64,000 nt of DNA from Thalassospira lucentensis (GTDB lineage: Bacteria > Pseudomonadota > Alphaproteobacteria > Rhodospirillales > Thalassospiraceae): positions 1,157,484-1,221,483 of the forward strand of contig NZ_JAATOV010000001.1 of the NCBI RefSeq assembly GCF_011806425.1, written 5' to 3'. The position numbers were made by a program, and so were the translations under genes. The notes beneath the pieces are model-generated. The model saw nothing but the letters and a program-made list of their open reading frames with translations. It ran no database searches and was not told where the DNA came from. Positions 37,076 to 46,485 of this stretch are shown here, in pieces; position 1 is the stretch's first letter; each line of letters begins with the position of its first letter.

Positions 37076-38671
37076 ATGGCGAAAACCGGTAAACCGCGCA
37101 AAAAGCAGTCGACAGCAAAAACGTCGAAAAAACCGGTTCCGTCGGATGATGTGATTGCAGAAAACCCAACAGATCAAAAATCCGCTGCTGTCGCGCCGGT
37201 AACGCCGCCAGCACAGACGGTTAAGGTGATTCACAAAGCCCTGCAGAATGAGACCAAATCCGATCCACAATCAGGATCAAAAGTCGATTTTGCGGGCAAG
37301 CGAAGTGCCGTGAATGACCTGTTCCAACGTGGATTGGCCGCCCATCAAGCGGGGCAGATTGATGATGCCATCAATCTTTACAGTGCGACCTTGCGTCAAA
37401 ATCCTGATCAGCCCGATGTTTGGAATAATCTTGGTGTGGCCCTTAGACGCAGTAAGCGTTTTGACGCGGCCCTGATGGCGTATCGGCGGGCCGGGGATTT
37501 GCGGCCCGATAATGCAGGGCTTTGGTCGAATATGGGCAACTGCCTGCGTGAAATGATGCGCTTTGACGAAGCATTGGCAGCGCATAAAAAGGCGCTTGAA
37601 CTCGACGATACGATAAAATCGCACACGTTCAATGCGGGGCTTGTTTATCGGGATATGAACCGATTTTCTGAGGCCCTTACCTATTTTGATCGGGCGTTGG
37701 AAATGGACCCGGACTATGTCGATGCCAATTGGGACAGTGCGCTGGCACATCTGGCATTGGGCGATTATGCCAAAGGATGGGCGGGCTATGAATCGCGGCG
37801 CAAACTTGCCGACAATCCCATTCGCCCATTAGACAGCGCGCCAGAATGGGATGGCAAAGCGGATTTACGCGGTAAGACATTGTTGCTTCGGGCCGAGCAA
37901 GGGTTCGGTGACATGATCCAATTTGCCCGGTTTATCCCATTGGTTGCCAAGCGGGCTGCCCACGTCATTGTGGAATGTCGCAAAGAACTGATCCCGATTA
38001 TGCGCACTGTTTCGGGGGGTGGTTCGATTGTTGAAAAAGGCGGCCAACTGCCCAAGTTTGATGTGCATGTGCCGCTGCTAAGCTTGCCCTATGTTCTGGG
38101 CCTTGGCGAGGCGGAGCTTAATCGCATTTCTGCCGACCCGTATGTTTCGCCACCGAAAGGCAAGCAGGTCCGATTGGCCCCGGCAAGCGGCACGGTGCTT
38201 AAGGTTGGGCTGATTTGGGCGGGGAAACTTAACCCCCGCGATCGTTCCTGTCCTCTGGATATGCTTTTGCCGATTTTGTCGGCCAAGGGGGCGGCATTTT
38301 ACAGTTTTCAGGTCGATGACCGTCGGGCAGATATTGGAAAACTTGGTGTTATGGCCTTTGTCACTGACCTTGGCGATCACATCCATGATTTTGGCGATAG
38401 TGCCGCGTTAATGCAGGCGATGGATTTGATCATCACCATCGACAGTGCCCCGGCCCATTTGGCAGGTGCGATGGGGCTTCCGGTTTGGATGTTGCAACTT
38501 TACACAACCGACTGGCGCTGGATGGCGGATCGTGCCGACAGCCCGTGGTATCCGAGCATGCGAATCTATCGCCAACAAAAGCCTGCGGATTGGTCTGCAC
38601 CGGTTGAAAAATTATCGGCTGATTTTTCAACATTGTTGCAGGCACGAAAAAACGCGCAAACGCCTATGTGA
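37076..38671 (+). CDS. TPR-repeat protein with glycosyltransferase-9-like C-terminus
   Basis: A 531-residue cytoplasmic protein. Residues 1-75 are Lys/Pro/Ser-rich and low in complexity. Residues about 82-225 form four to five tetratricopeptide repeats (for example DVWNNLGVALRRSKRFDAAL). The C-terminal half (about 260-525) resembles heptosyltransferase-type GT-B folds: LLLRAEQGFGDMIQFARF, VGLIWAGKLNPRDRSC, and DLIITIDSAPAHLAGAMGLPVWML. TPR-GT proteins of this type are common near flagellar and polysaccharide loci, but none is visible here. The target is unknown. Confidence 0.82.
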   Translation: MAKTGKPRKKQSTAKTSKKPVPSDDVIAENPTDQKSAAVAPVTPPAQTVKVIHKALQNETKSDPQSGSKVDFAGKRSAVNDLFQRGLAAHQAGQIDDAINLYSATLRQNPDQPDVWNNLGVALRRSKRFDAALMAYRRAGDLRPDNAGLWSNMGNCLREMMRFDEALAAHKKALELDDTIKSHTFNAGLVYRDMNRFSEALTYFDRALEMDPDYVDANWDSALAHLALGDYAKGWAGYESRRKLADNPIRPLDSAPEWDGKADLRGKTLLLRAEQGFGDMIQFARFIPLVAKRAAHVIVECRKELIPIMRTVSGGGSIVEKGGQLPKFDVHVPLLSLPYVLGLGEAELNRISADPYVSPPKGKQVRLAPASGTVLKVGLIWAGKLNPRDRSCPLDMLLPILSAKGAAFYSFQVDDRRADIGKLGVMAFVTDLGDHIHDFGDSAALMQAMDLIITIDSAPAHLAGAMGLPVWMLQLYTTDWRWMADRADSPWYPSMRIYRQQKPADWSAPVEKLSADFSTLLQARKNAQTPM

Positions 38672-38881
38672 TAAAAAGAAATGGGTTTGGTTTAGAGCCA
38701 CGCGCGATTTTCAATGCGCGATCGTGCGCGAAATCCGCAGCGAAAACTTGCCATATGGGCAGACAAAGCGTAGGTAAGCGCCTTAATTTCTTAGACAGCG
38801 GAGCTTGCTTGACGGTGTGTCATCGGTTCCGATGTGAAGATAACCCGTTTTAGCCAATAGATCTGGCGCAGGAGAATTCTT

Positions 38882-39361
38882 GTGAGCGAAGCTGCTTATA
38901 ACAAAGGTTTCCCGGTTTCGTGGGAACAGATGCATCGCGACGCACGTGCATTGGCGTGGCGTCTTTTGGAACTGGGACCGTATAAGGGCATTATTGCGAT
39001 TACCCGTGGTGGTCTTGTGCCGGCCGCGATTATCGCACGTGAACTTGATATTCGCCTGATTGATACGGTTTGTATTCGCAGTTATTCCGATAAAACACGT
39101 GGCGATCTTGAATGGCTTAAAGGCATCGAAGGTGATGGCACGGATATGCTGATCATTGACGATCTTGTCGACACCGGCAAAACCGCCAAGGCGGTGCGCG
39201 AAAAATTGCCAAAGGCACATTTCGCAACGGTCTATGCCAAGCCGCTTGGCCGTGAAATCGTTGACAGCTTTGTCACGGAAGTATCCCAAGATACATGGAT
39301 TTATTTCCCGTGGGATATGGAATTGTCTGTGAACGCCCCGATTTCAGAGCGGGTACGCTAA
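38882..39361 (+). CDS. gpt: Xanthine-guanine phosphoribosyltransferase
   Basis: Purine salvage enzyme that transfers phosphoribose from PRPP to xanthine or guanine. The 159-residue length matches E. coli Gpt (152). The PRPP motif is [15 protein letters not shown], the flexible loop contains SYSDKTRGD, and [16 protein letters not shown] is the conserved N-terminal helix. The C-terminal YFPWDMEL matches the base-binding region. The start is GTG with AGGAG upstream. Confidence 0.93.
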   Translation: MSEAAYNKGFPVSWEQMHRDARALAWRLLELGPYKGIIAITRGGLVPAAIIARELDIRLIDTVCIRSYSDKTRGDLEWLKGIEGDGTDMLIIDDLVDTGKTAKAVREKLPKAHFATVYAKPLGREIVDSFVTEVSQDTWIYFPWDMELSVNAPISERVR

Positions 39362-39423
39362 TCGACCTAAGATACATTTTGGTATATCCTGTCGGCGATT
39401 AAGCCAGACAAGGAGAGTACAGG

Positions 39424-40587
39424 ATGTGTACAGAAATACGCCCGGTCTTCCATCGTCTTGCCCTGTGTGCGGCCCGATGGGCCGGGCGTTTGTGCGTTTG
39501 CGTGTCCTTATTGTCGTTTGTCGGTGTTGGCCTGTTTCATGGGCCTGCGATGGCGCAAGATTTGTTTGACAGAACCACCAAAACGAAATCGCTTTTGACG
39601 GGCGAAGCTGGCTATCGCCTGACAGTTTTTGCCGAAATTCCCAATGCCCGGTCTATCGCCGTTGCGCCAGAACTTAAGGGTGTCTTTGTCGGCACGCGTG
39701 GCCCGAACCTTTATTTCGCACGCGATGACAACGGCGACGGGGTGGCCGAAACGGTCAATTTGATTGGCGATGATTTCAAAATGGCAAACGGCATTGCCTA
39801 TCAACCCGGCACATTGTTCGTCGCCGATCAGCATCGCATCGTGTCCTATGATTTAGATGGGTTTGACGGCAAAACACTTGGTCGGCCGCGTATCTTGTTT
39901 ACCAACCTTCCAGATGAACGCCATCACGGGTGGCGGTATGCGGCACTGTCGCCTGATGGTGCCAGACTGTTTGTTGCGGTTGGCGCACCGTGCAATATTT
40001 GCAAGGTCAGTGGCCTTGAAGGCACGATCATTTCAATCCCAACCGCTGGCGGCGCGCCAAAGGTGTATGCCACTGGCATTCGCAATTCCGTCGGATTGAC
40101 CTTCCACCCCGACACCAACGAGCTATGGTTTACGGACAATGGCGGCGATCGATTGGGCGATGATATCCCGCGCGAAGAATTAAACCGCGCATCACAGCCG
40201 GGCGGTTTTTATGGGTATCCGTGGTATGCGGGGAACGACACCAGAAGCCCGCAATTTGACGATGAAGAGATTCCAGGGGACCCGATTTTCCCGGAATTTA
40301 CCTTTAACGCCCATAATGCGCCGCTTGGTCTTACATTTGATGATGGGGATGCGCTGGTGGCGTTGCATGGTTCGTGGAACCGCACCATTCCGGATGGCTA
40401 TAAGGTCATGCGCGTTGAATTTCGTGATGGCAAAGCGGTAACCGCCAACCCGTTTCTATCCGGCTTTTTGCGCAGCAATGGCGAGGTGATTGGCCGCCCG
40501 GTTGATGTGAAACACTATGTCGATGGCTCTATCCTGATTTCGGATGATCATGCGAGTGTGATTTGGCGCATGGTGCCAAACGGGTAA
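39424..40587 (+). CDS. Exported PQQ-dependent sugar dehydrogenase-like protein
   Basis: A 387-residue beta-propeller protein of the L-sorbosone/soluble glucose dehydrogenase superfamily. A signal peptide covers about residues 20-45 (VCVSLLSFVGVGLFHGPAMAQ). Propeller motifs include GVFVGTRGPNLY, HGWRYAALSPDGARLFVAVG, GIRNSVGLTFHPDTNELWFTDNGGDRLGDD, and DVKHYVDGSILISDDHASVIWRM. Whether it binds PQQ cannot be told from sequence. An AAGGAG lies ahead of the ATG. Confidence 0.85.
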   Translation: MCTEIRPVFHRLALCAARWAGRLCVCVSLLSFVGVGLFHGPAMAQDLFDRTTKTKSLLTGEAGYRLTVFAEIPNARSIAVAPELKGVFVGTRGPNLYFARDDNGDGVAETVNLIGDDFKMANGIAYQPGTLFVADQHRIVSYDLDGFDGKTLGRPRILFTNLPDERHHGWRYAALSPDGARLFVAVGAPCNICKVSGLEGTIISIPTAGGAPKVYATGIRNSVGLTFHPDTNELWFTDNGGDRLGDDIPREELNRASQPGGFYGYPWYAGNDTRSPQFDDEEIPGDPIFPEFTFNAHNAPLGLTFDDGDALVALHGSWNRTIPDGYKVMRVEFRDGKAVTANPFLSGFLRSNGEVIGRPVDVKHYVDGSILISDDHASVIWRMVPNG

Positions 40588-40639
40588 AGCCAGGATCATC
40601 ACGGGCGTTAAATTAATTAAGGGCCGATATGTGATCTGC

Positions 40640-40668
40640 TTGCGCCGGTCAAAAAAGCGGGCTATAAA
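40640..40668 (+). promoter_or_regulatory. tRNA-Gly promoter
   Basis: TTGCGC (40640-40645), a 17-base spacer and TATAAA (40663-40668). Transcription would start about five bases before the mature tRNA. Confidence 0.65.
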
Positions 40669-40679
40669 GCGCGCCGCAA

Positions 40680-40753
40680 GCGGGTGTAGTTCAATGGTAG
40701 AACGGCAGCTTCCCAAGCTGCATACGAGGGTTCGATTCCCTTCACCCGCTCCA
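40680..40753 (+). tRNA. tRNA-Gly (anticodon CCC)
   Basis: A complete cloverleaf. The acceptor stem GCGGGTG pairs with CACCCGC, with T as discriminator and an encoded CCA. The D arm is GTTCAATGGTAGAAC, the anticodon stem GCAGC/GCTGC encloses TTCCCAA (anticodon CCC, reading GGG), and the T arm is AGGGTTCGATTCCCT. Confidence 0.97.
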
Positions 40754-40818
40754 GCTTTCCCCTTCATTTAAGAACGAACGTCTATGGCATCTTTTGGCGA
40801 TGCTGTTGGGGAAGCGTT

Positions 40819-41598
40819 TTACGGTGCTGGCGTTTGATAATGCAGCCCAAGTTTTCGAGCTTCTTCGTCGCTGCAAATGCGGGTTTCGTCTGTGTGATTG
40901 GCGTCGGCATAGCGCGGGTCAAGCGTGCCCAGATAGGTGTTGTTGGCGGTTTTGGTGAACAGACAACGACCGTCTTCGCCGTCAAGACGTTGGCCATCGC
41001 GCCATTTGGCGGGCGGGATCATATCGCCGCCATGAATTCCGATTTCGGCATTTTCTGCTTCTGCTGACAGGCTGTCATAGCTGTGTGAGTAGCCCAAAAT
41101 GGGCAAGGCTTCGCCGTCTGTGATCATGGCTGCGGCGACGTCGCGCTCTCCTATGCCGCATTCAACAGTTGGAAACTTGCCGTCTGTGGCGGTGTCGCCC
41201 TGCGTATCACCGGGCCAGCATTTGACCTTAAACGGGGCCATGGCGAAGTATTTACGCAATTGCATGGCCGAAGACATGCCGCAATCCCAGAAACTGCCAT
41301 TGTGGCGGCATTGCTGCCCCAGTTCCGGTGCATCCATGCCAGCAATGTCGACAACCTTGCCATCGATCATGATGGTATCGCCATCAATCACTAAAATGTC
41401 GCGCCCTTCTGCCTCAATCGCCGTGCGGCCATCCTTTGCCGTGTCTTCGCCGCCAGCGGCGTGAACGGGTTTGTCTTGCATATAGACGGCCAAGGCAAAC
41501 AGCGCGGGGACGGCAATCAGGATCATCAGGCGGGATAAGCGTTTCAAACGGGCCTCGGCATGTTTGCGGTTGGTCGAACGATTACGAGGATGGTACAT
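40819..41598 (-). CDS. Thermonuclease-like protein, membrane-anchored or exported
   Basis: About 259 residues: a hydrophobic N-terminal segment (LMILIAVPALFALAVYM) and a staphylococcal-nuclease fold beginning at ILVIDGDTIMIDGKVVDIAGMDAPELGQQC. The DGDT and DAPE motifs are present. The usual catalytic Arg of the xxRLxGIDAPE segment is replaced (VVDIAG), so nuclease activity is doubtful. Two cysteine pairs suggest an oxidising location. The start is uncertain; ATG at 41598 is used, and a TTG lies upstream. Confidence 0.8.
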   Translation of the reverse strand: MYHPRNRSTNRKHAEARLKRLSRLMILIAVPALFALAVYMQDKPVHAAGGEDTAKDGRTAIEAEGRDILVIDGDTIMIDGKVVDIAGMDAPELGQQCRHNGSFWDCGMSSAMQLRKYFAMAPFKVKCWPGDTQGDTATDGKFPTVECGIGERDVAAAMITDGEALPILGYSHSYDSLSAEAENAEIGIHGGDMIPPAKWRDGQRLDGEDGRCLFTKTANNTYLGTLDPRYADANHTDETRICSDEEARKLGLHYQTPAP

Positions 41599-41714
41599 CG
41601 TCGATAACAACAGAACAGCAAAAAACAACGGCGAAATAATGACCGGGCCAGCCGAGCTTCATCAAGCTTGGGGAGGCTGTGCTGTTGCGGGTTAGTGAAG
41701 TGCTAAATTGATCG

Positions 41715-41751
41715 GCGCCAATAACGGGATGCATTTCGCATCAATTGGCGC
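41715..41751. promoter_or_regulatory. Long hairpin in the leader of the first trkH gene
   Basis: GCGCCAAT (41715-41722) pairs with ATTGGCGC (41744-41751), and inside it GATGC (41729-41733) pairs with GCATC (41738-41742). No T run follows, so it is not a standard terminator. It lies 38 bases before the preferred TTG start and may shape translation or bind a regulator. Confidence 0.4.
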
Positions 41752-41789
41752 TAAAAGCGGATTTTGGTCCACCTTTCAGGAACGCAGCT

Positions 41790-43247
41790 TTGTTTCGTCT
41801 GCAACCAATCTTTTTCGTCGTCGGGGTTATGGTCATCATCATCGGTCTTTCGATGTTGGTGCCTGCGGCCGTGGATTTGTATTACGGCAATCCGGATTGG
41901 CGAATTTTTGCGCAAGCTTCCATGACGACCATTGGGTTGGGGGGCATGGCGTGTCTTGCCTGTCGGTCCGATATTGGCCCTCGCGTTTCGGCGCGGCAGG
42001 GATATGTCCTGACGGTTGTTTCCTGGATCGCGGTCAGTATCACCGGCGCCTTGCCGTTGTGGTACTCGTCGCTTGAGATCAGCTTTTGCGACGCCGTTTT
42101 TGAAACGGTTTCCGGCCTGACGACAACCGGGTCAACGGTCCTGTCCGGGCTTGATCAAATGCCACCGGGGTTGTTGGTGTGGCGTTCGATTATGCAGTGG
42201 TTGGGCGGGATTGGGATCATTGTTACCGCGCTTGCCCTTCTGCCGATGATGCGGGTTGGCGGCATGCAGCTTTTCCAGATGGAAAGTTCAGATCGTTCTG
42301 AAAAACTCAGCCCGCGCATTCGCGATATGTGCCTGCAGATTGTCACGATTTATAGTGTGCTGACGCTTATATGCGTCATTCTGTATCGGTTCTTTGGCAT
42401 GAACTGGTTTGATGCCATCAATTACGGCATGACGACGTTGTCGACGGGTGGATATGCCACGTCAGATTTGTCCTTTGCCAAGTTTGATTCCAGCTTGTCG
42501 CTGCACTGGGTCGGTATCGTGTTCATGTTTGCCGGTGCGCTGCCCTTTACGGCCTATGCGGTTTTGATCCGCAAGCGCAGCCTTAAGGCATTGATTGGCA
42601 ACCAGCAGATCAAACTTTTTTGCCTGATCATTTCCGTCTTTACCCTGCTTTTGACATTGCGGTTGGCACAGATTTCAGATGACAGCATTTTCCGATCGCT
42701 GACCATGGCGGCGTTTAACCTTGTGTCGGTGATTACGACAACCGGATACGCATCGGGCGATTATCTGTTGTGGGGCCCGGCGGCCGTGATGCTGTTTTTC
42801 TTTGCGACCTTTATCGGTGGCTGTTCAGGCTCAACGGCGGGCGGATTTAAGATGTTCCGTTTGTATGTGGTCTTTACCGGTCTTCAGGCGCATTTCATGC
42901 GGCTGCGAAGCCCGTCGGCCATCGTGGTGAGCCGTATTGATCGCCATGAAATTACGTCTGATATTTTCAATGCGGTGACCGTTTTTGTCTGTCTTTTGGG
43001 GCTGAGCTATGCGGTGGTGACGGTCGCACTTGGTTTGACTGGGCTTGACCTGATCACATCGATGAGTGCGGCGGCAACGGCCCTTGCCAACGTCGGGCCG
43101 GGGCTTGGCAATATCATCGGGCCGGCAGGGAATTTTCAGTCGCTTCCAGATTCAGCGAAATGGATTTTGGATGTTGCGATGATCCTAGGCCGGTTGGAGT
43201 TTGAGACCCTTCTGGTTTTGCTGATGCCGTCTTTCTGGCGGGACTAA
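41790..43247 (+). CDS. trkH: Potassium uptake membrane subunit TrkH (first copy)
   Basis: A 485-residue Trk potassium channel subunit. Four pore repeats carry the selectivity glycines: SGLTTTGSTV, TTLSTGGYAT, VITTTGYASGDY and ALANVGPGLG. Around it lie hydrophobic helices and the conserved C-terminal FWRD. The TTG at 41790 is preferred because AGGA is upstream and the protein start (MFRLQPIFFVVGVMV) then aligns with the second TrkH at 46486. No trkA regulator gene adjoins it. Confidence 0.93.
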   Translation: MFRLQPIFFVVGVMVIIIGLSMLVPAAVDLYYGNPDWRIFAQASMTTIGLGGMACLACRSDIGPRVSARQGYVLTVVSWIAVSITGALPLWYSSLEISFCDAVFETVSGLTTTGSTVLSGLDQMPPGLLVWRSIMQWLGGIGIIVTALALLPMMRVGGMQLFQMESSDRSEKLSPRIRDMCLQIVTIYSVLTLICVILYRFFGMNWFDAINYGMTTLSTGGYATSDLSFAKFDSSLSLHWVGIVFMFAGALPFTAYAVLIRKRSLKALIGNQQIKLFCLIISVFTLLLTLRLAQISDDSIFRSLTMAAFNLVSVITTTGYASGDYLLWGPAAVMLFFFATFIGGCSGSTAGGFKMFRLYVVFTGLQAHFMRLRSPSAIVVSRIDRHEITSDIFNAVTVFVCLLGLSYAVVTVALGLTGLDLITSMSAAATALANVGPGLGNIIGPAGNFQSLPDSAKWILDVAMILGRLEFETLLVLLMPSFWRD

Positions 43248-43390
43248 CGACACCGGCGTCTTTCGGTATGCGGTCAATCGTTGTTTCGGGGGTGGTTAAA
43301 CCCTTGTGGAACAAACGATTAAGCGCGACGTTATGATCCTTATGTTTTCCTAAAAAGTTGCGCGCCCAGGTGCAATATCGCGAGGCAGAT

Positions 43391-43418
43391 TTGCCTTAGC
43401 TTGATAATTCCCTATAAT
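43391..43418 (+). promoter_or_regulatory. asd promoter
   Basis: TTGCCT (43391-43396), a 16-base spacer and a perfect TATAAT (43413-43418), 68 bases before the asd start. Confidence 0.65.
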
Positions 43419-43485
43419 GCGCGGCCCGCGATGGATCGCGGTCGTCGACTACGACAATAATTTTATAAGAGGTTAGACAATTATT

Positions 43486-44493
43486 ATGAGTGCCGAAAAT
43501 CTCCATGTCGGTGTCATCGGCGCAACCGGTGCGGTTGGCGTCGAGCTGATCAACGTTATGTTTGATCGTAACTTCCCTGTGGGTGAACTCACCCTGTTCG
43601 CGTCAGAGCGTTCCGCAGGCAAGACCGTCGAGACTAAGTTCGGCACCAAGACCGTTGCGCTGTTTTCTGTCGAAGAAGCCAAACAGTGCGACATTGTCTT
43701 CCTTGCAGTTTCTGGCGATTTCGCCAAGGAATACGGCCCGCAGATCGCTGAAGGCGCGCTGGTTATCGATAACTCGTCAGCGTTCCGTCTTGATGACGAT
43801 GTTCCGCTGATCGTGCCGGAAATCAATGGCGACCTTGCCAAAACGGCGAAGCTGATCGCGAACCCGAATTGCACGACGGCAATTGCGGCTGTCGCACTTT
43901 GGCCGCTGCATCAGGCGTTTGGCCTGAAAAAAGTGATCGTTTCGACCTATCAGGCTGCGTCTGGTTCTGGTCAGCCGGGCATGAACGAACTTCGCGAAGG
44001 TTTGGCCGCGGGTCTTGCCGGTAAACCGGTTCCGGCAGAAGTGTTCTCGTCGCCGTTGGCGTTCAATGTCATTCCGCACATTGATACGTTCCAGGAAAAT
44101 GGCTACACCCGCGAAGAAATGAAGGTTACGTGGGAAACCCGTAAAATCTTTGGGACACCCGACCTTCCGGTTTCATGCACGGCCGTGCGTATCCCGACCG
44201 AGCGGACCCATTCCGAGTCCATCGTGATCGAAACCGAAAAAGTTGTCACCCCTGACGCGGCACGTGACGTTCTGTCCAAAGCCAAGGGTGTGAAACTTGT
44301 CGATGATCCGGCAAACAACAAATATCCAATGCCGTTGACCGCAACCAAACAGTACGACGTCGAAGTTGGTCGTATCCGCACCAACCTGATCTTTGGTGAT
44401 CATGGTTTGGAGCTGTTTGTTGCCGGTGACCAGCTGCTTAAAGGTGCTGCATTGAACGCCGTACAGATTGCAGAAGCATCGATTGCGGACTAA
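43486..44493 (+). CDS. asd: Aspartate-semialdehyde dehydrogenase
   Basis: Reduces aspartyl phosphate to aspartate semialdehyde with NADPH, the branch point to lysine, methionine and threonine. 335 residues, normal length. The Rossmann motif GATGAVG is near 11-17, the catalytic Cys lies in NPNCTT (around 128), and the active-site His lies in RIPTERTHSE. It supplies the substrate chain for dapD/dapE and metZ, also encoded in this window. A strong promoter and terminator flank it as a single-gene unit. Confidence 0.97.
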   Translation: MSAENLHVGVIGATGAVGVELINVMFDRNFPVGELTLFASERSAGKTVETKFGTKTVALFSVEEAKQCDIVFLAVSGDFAKEYGPQIAEGALVIDNSSAFRLDDDVPLIVPEINGDLAKTAKLIANPNCTTAIAAVALWPLHQAFGLKKVIVSTYQAASGSGQPGMNELREGLAAGLAGKPVPAEVFSSPLAFNVIPHIDTFQENGYTREEMKVTWETRKIFGTPDLPVSCTAVRIPTERTHSESIVIETEKVVTPDAARDVLSKAKGVKLVDDPANNKYPMPLTATKQYDVEVGRIRTNLIFGDHGLELFVAGDQLLKGAALNAVQIAEASIAD

Positions 44494-44518
44494 GCCAACG
44501 TCCCAGACTAAAACAAAA

Positions 44519-44549
44519 ACGGCCCCGAAATACCGGGGCCGTTTTTTTT
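44519..44549 (+). terminator. asd terminator
   Basis: ACGGCCCCG (44519-44527) and CGGGGCCGT (44534-44542) pair perfectly around a six-base loop, followed by a run of T. Confidence 0.92.
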
Positions 44550-44588
44550 GTGTCGGGCACGCCATTTGGCGCATTGGTCGTTGAGCAA

Positions 44589-46022
44589 CTATGCCAGTGA
44601 AATATGATCCACGCCCGATGCCTTTGCAGTGTAAAGCGCATTGTCGACACGCATCATCAATGTGTCGATGTCTTCGCCGTCACGATATTCGGTTACACCG
44701 GCACTGATGGTGATGTTGATGTTTTCGCGGCCAAACCGGACGGGGGAACTGCGGACATGATCGGCAAGATCACGCGCCGTGCTTAAGGCTTCTTGGCGGT
44801 CTTTTTCTGGGAAGACGATGACAAATTCGTCACCACCCCAGCGGCAGATGATATCAGCGTCGCGGACGTGATTGCGGATATTGGTCAAAGCTTCGCGCAA
44901 GACAGCATCCCCGCCCGGATGCCCGTAGGTGTCGTTAATGCCCTTGAAGTTATCAAGGTCAAACGTCATCACCGACATGGGTTGCGCTTTGCGTTTGCAC
45001 GCCTTTCGCGCGGCATCGAACAGCATCTCAAACACTTGGCGGTTATAGGTGCCGGTGAGTTTGTCGCGCGATGCCATTTCTTCAAGGCGGTTCTGATAAT
45101 TACGAATTGTCAGATAGGCGATCAAACCAACGATAATCGTGATGGCCAGCGAAATGCCCAAGTTTAGCAGAAGCGTTTTTTCGATGCGATCATTGGCCGC
45201 GAAGTTGTTTTCTTCGACAATCAAAAGCCAACCAAATTCCGGCACCAGGCGACTATTCACGAAATAGGTCGCGCCATCTTCCTCGTAAGAAATCGATGAT
45301 CCGGGCGCGGTCAGGATTTGGGTCGCGTGATAGCGCATCCCGCGCCGTTCATGCAGGGAGCTCGCCGTGCCAAATTCGCTGCCATTCAGGGTGACTTTGC
45401 CTTCGCGGTCGACGAAATAGATCGTGCGACCATACCGCTTTTGATAGGTTTCGATCAGGCTTGTCACCGCATTTACCGACAACCCAACGCCGGTGACGCC
45501 AATGACATTGCCGTCATAATCGCGCACCTGATAATTGACAAAAATCGCCAATCGGGACCGGTCAGCCGTATCGCTGTCGATATTGATCTCATAGGGTTTG
45601 ACGCTGTCGCGGGCCTGAAAATACCAAACGTCGTCCGGGTCTTCTTCGGAGATTTTTTTGACAATCCCGCTTGGGTGATAGTAATTGCGGGTTTTCTCGG
45701 AAATGAAATAGGACGTAATCGTATCGTAGCGGCGTTGAATTTCGCCAAGATACTTGATGATGTTTTCATCATCTTCTTCACCGGCCAACACCCAGTCACG
45801 CACAAAAGTATCGTGCCCCATCAGTGACGAGATGAAAATTGGCTGCAGGAGGTCGCGTTGGATTTCAGAATAAATGTTGTCGCTGGTAAGCGGCAAAGTG
45901 CTTTCCGAAATCTGTGTTTCCACAGCGTCCCGTGCGACATTAAAGCTGACAAAACTTGTGGTTAGAAAGCCTGCTGCCAACAGAAAACACAAGACGATCG
46001 CGAAGTATAATTTCTTTCCCAA
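44589..46022 (-). CDS. Membrane diguanylate cyclase with Cache sensor
   Basis: A 477-residue enzyme that would make c-di-GMP from two GTP. Layout: a first membrane helix near 6-28, a periplasmic double-Cache-like sensor (about 35-280), a second helix near 288-308, and a GGDEF domain. The signature GGDEF is intact at 396-400, and the inhibitory I-site RDAD lies at 387-390, the usual five residues before it, so product inhibition is expected. It opposes the two EAL proteins in this window. The ligand of the sensor is unknown. Confidence 0.93.
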   Translation of the reverse strand: MGKKLYFAIVLCFLLAAGFLTTSFVSFNVARDAVETQISESTLPLTSDNIYSEIQRDLLQPIFISSLMGHDTFVRDWVLAGEEDDENIIKYLGEIQRRYDTITSYFISEKTRNYYHPSGIVKKISEEDPDDVWYFQARDSVKPYEINIDSDTADRSRLAIFVNYQVRDYDGNVIGVTGVGLSVNAVTSLIETYQKRYGRTIYFVDREGKVTLNGSEFGTASSLHERRGMRYHATQILTAPGSSISYEEDGATYFVNSRLVPEFGWLLIVEENNFAANDRIEKTLLLNLGISLAITIIVGLIAYLTIRNYQNRLEEMASRDKLTGTYNRQVFEMLFDAARKACKRKAQPMSVMTFDLDNFKGINDTYGHPGGDAVLREALTNIRNHVRDADIICRWGGDEFVIVFPEKDRQEALSTARDLADHVRSSPVRFGRENINITISAGVTEYRDGEDIDTLMMRVDNALYTAKASGVDHISLA

Positions 46023-46485
46023 GTTGGAAAGCCTCCAAATAAAGTAATGCCCTGCACTGCAATTTTTTGTTTAGCGCTGAATCTGTTTGCGTAAATCTAG
46101 GCGAAATTCAAAACGATTGCATGGGTTGAATTGGTATGAATTGGTCTGACGGATTGATTGGGCGTGATCGATAACGCAATCGGCAGGATTTAAATAAGCA
46201 GGATCAAATATGATCAAGACGTCGATATAGCGGTGATAACACCCGATGCCAACCCATATATGGCCGATTTCTGCCCATTGTGATGTTGGCATATCAAAAA
46301 GATGTGGGTGAAAAGGACTGGACTTTGCGCGCGCATGCGCGAAGAATTCGCCAACTTATGACGAAGAGGGTACATAACGTGCGCAAATTCGGTTATGCAG
46401 TGACCCAGCAAAATTCAACGGCACATAATCAAGCTGATTTGGCGATTGTCAAAGCAGCGCGGCAAACATGCCAAGAGGCGTTTCA
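46023..46485. other. Intergenic region between cyclase and second trkH
   Basis: A divergent promoter region. A weak frame of about 70 codons (46280-46489, plus strand) has no recognisable domain and I do not support it. The stretch is AT-rich between 46060 and 46240, with a small palindrome TGCGCGCGCATGCGCG near 46327. AAGAGG, the second trkH ribosome binding site, is at its right end. No clear hexamer pair stands out. Confidence 0.45.
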
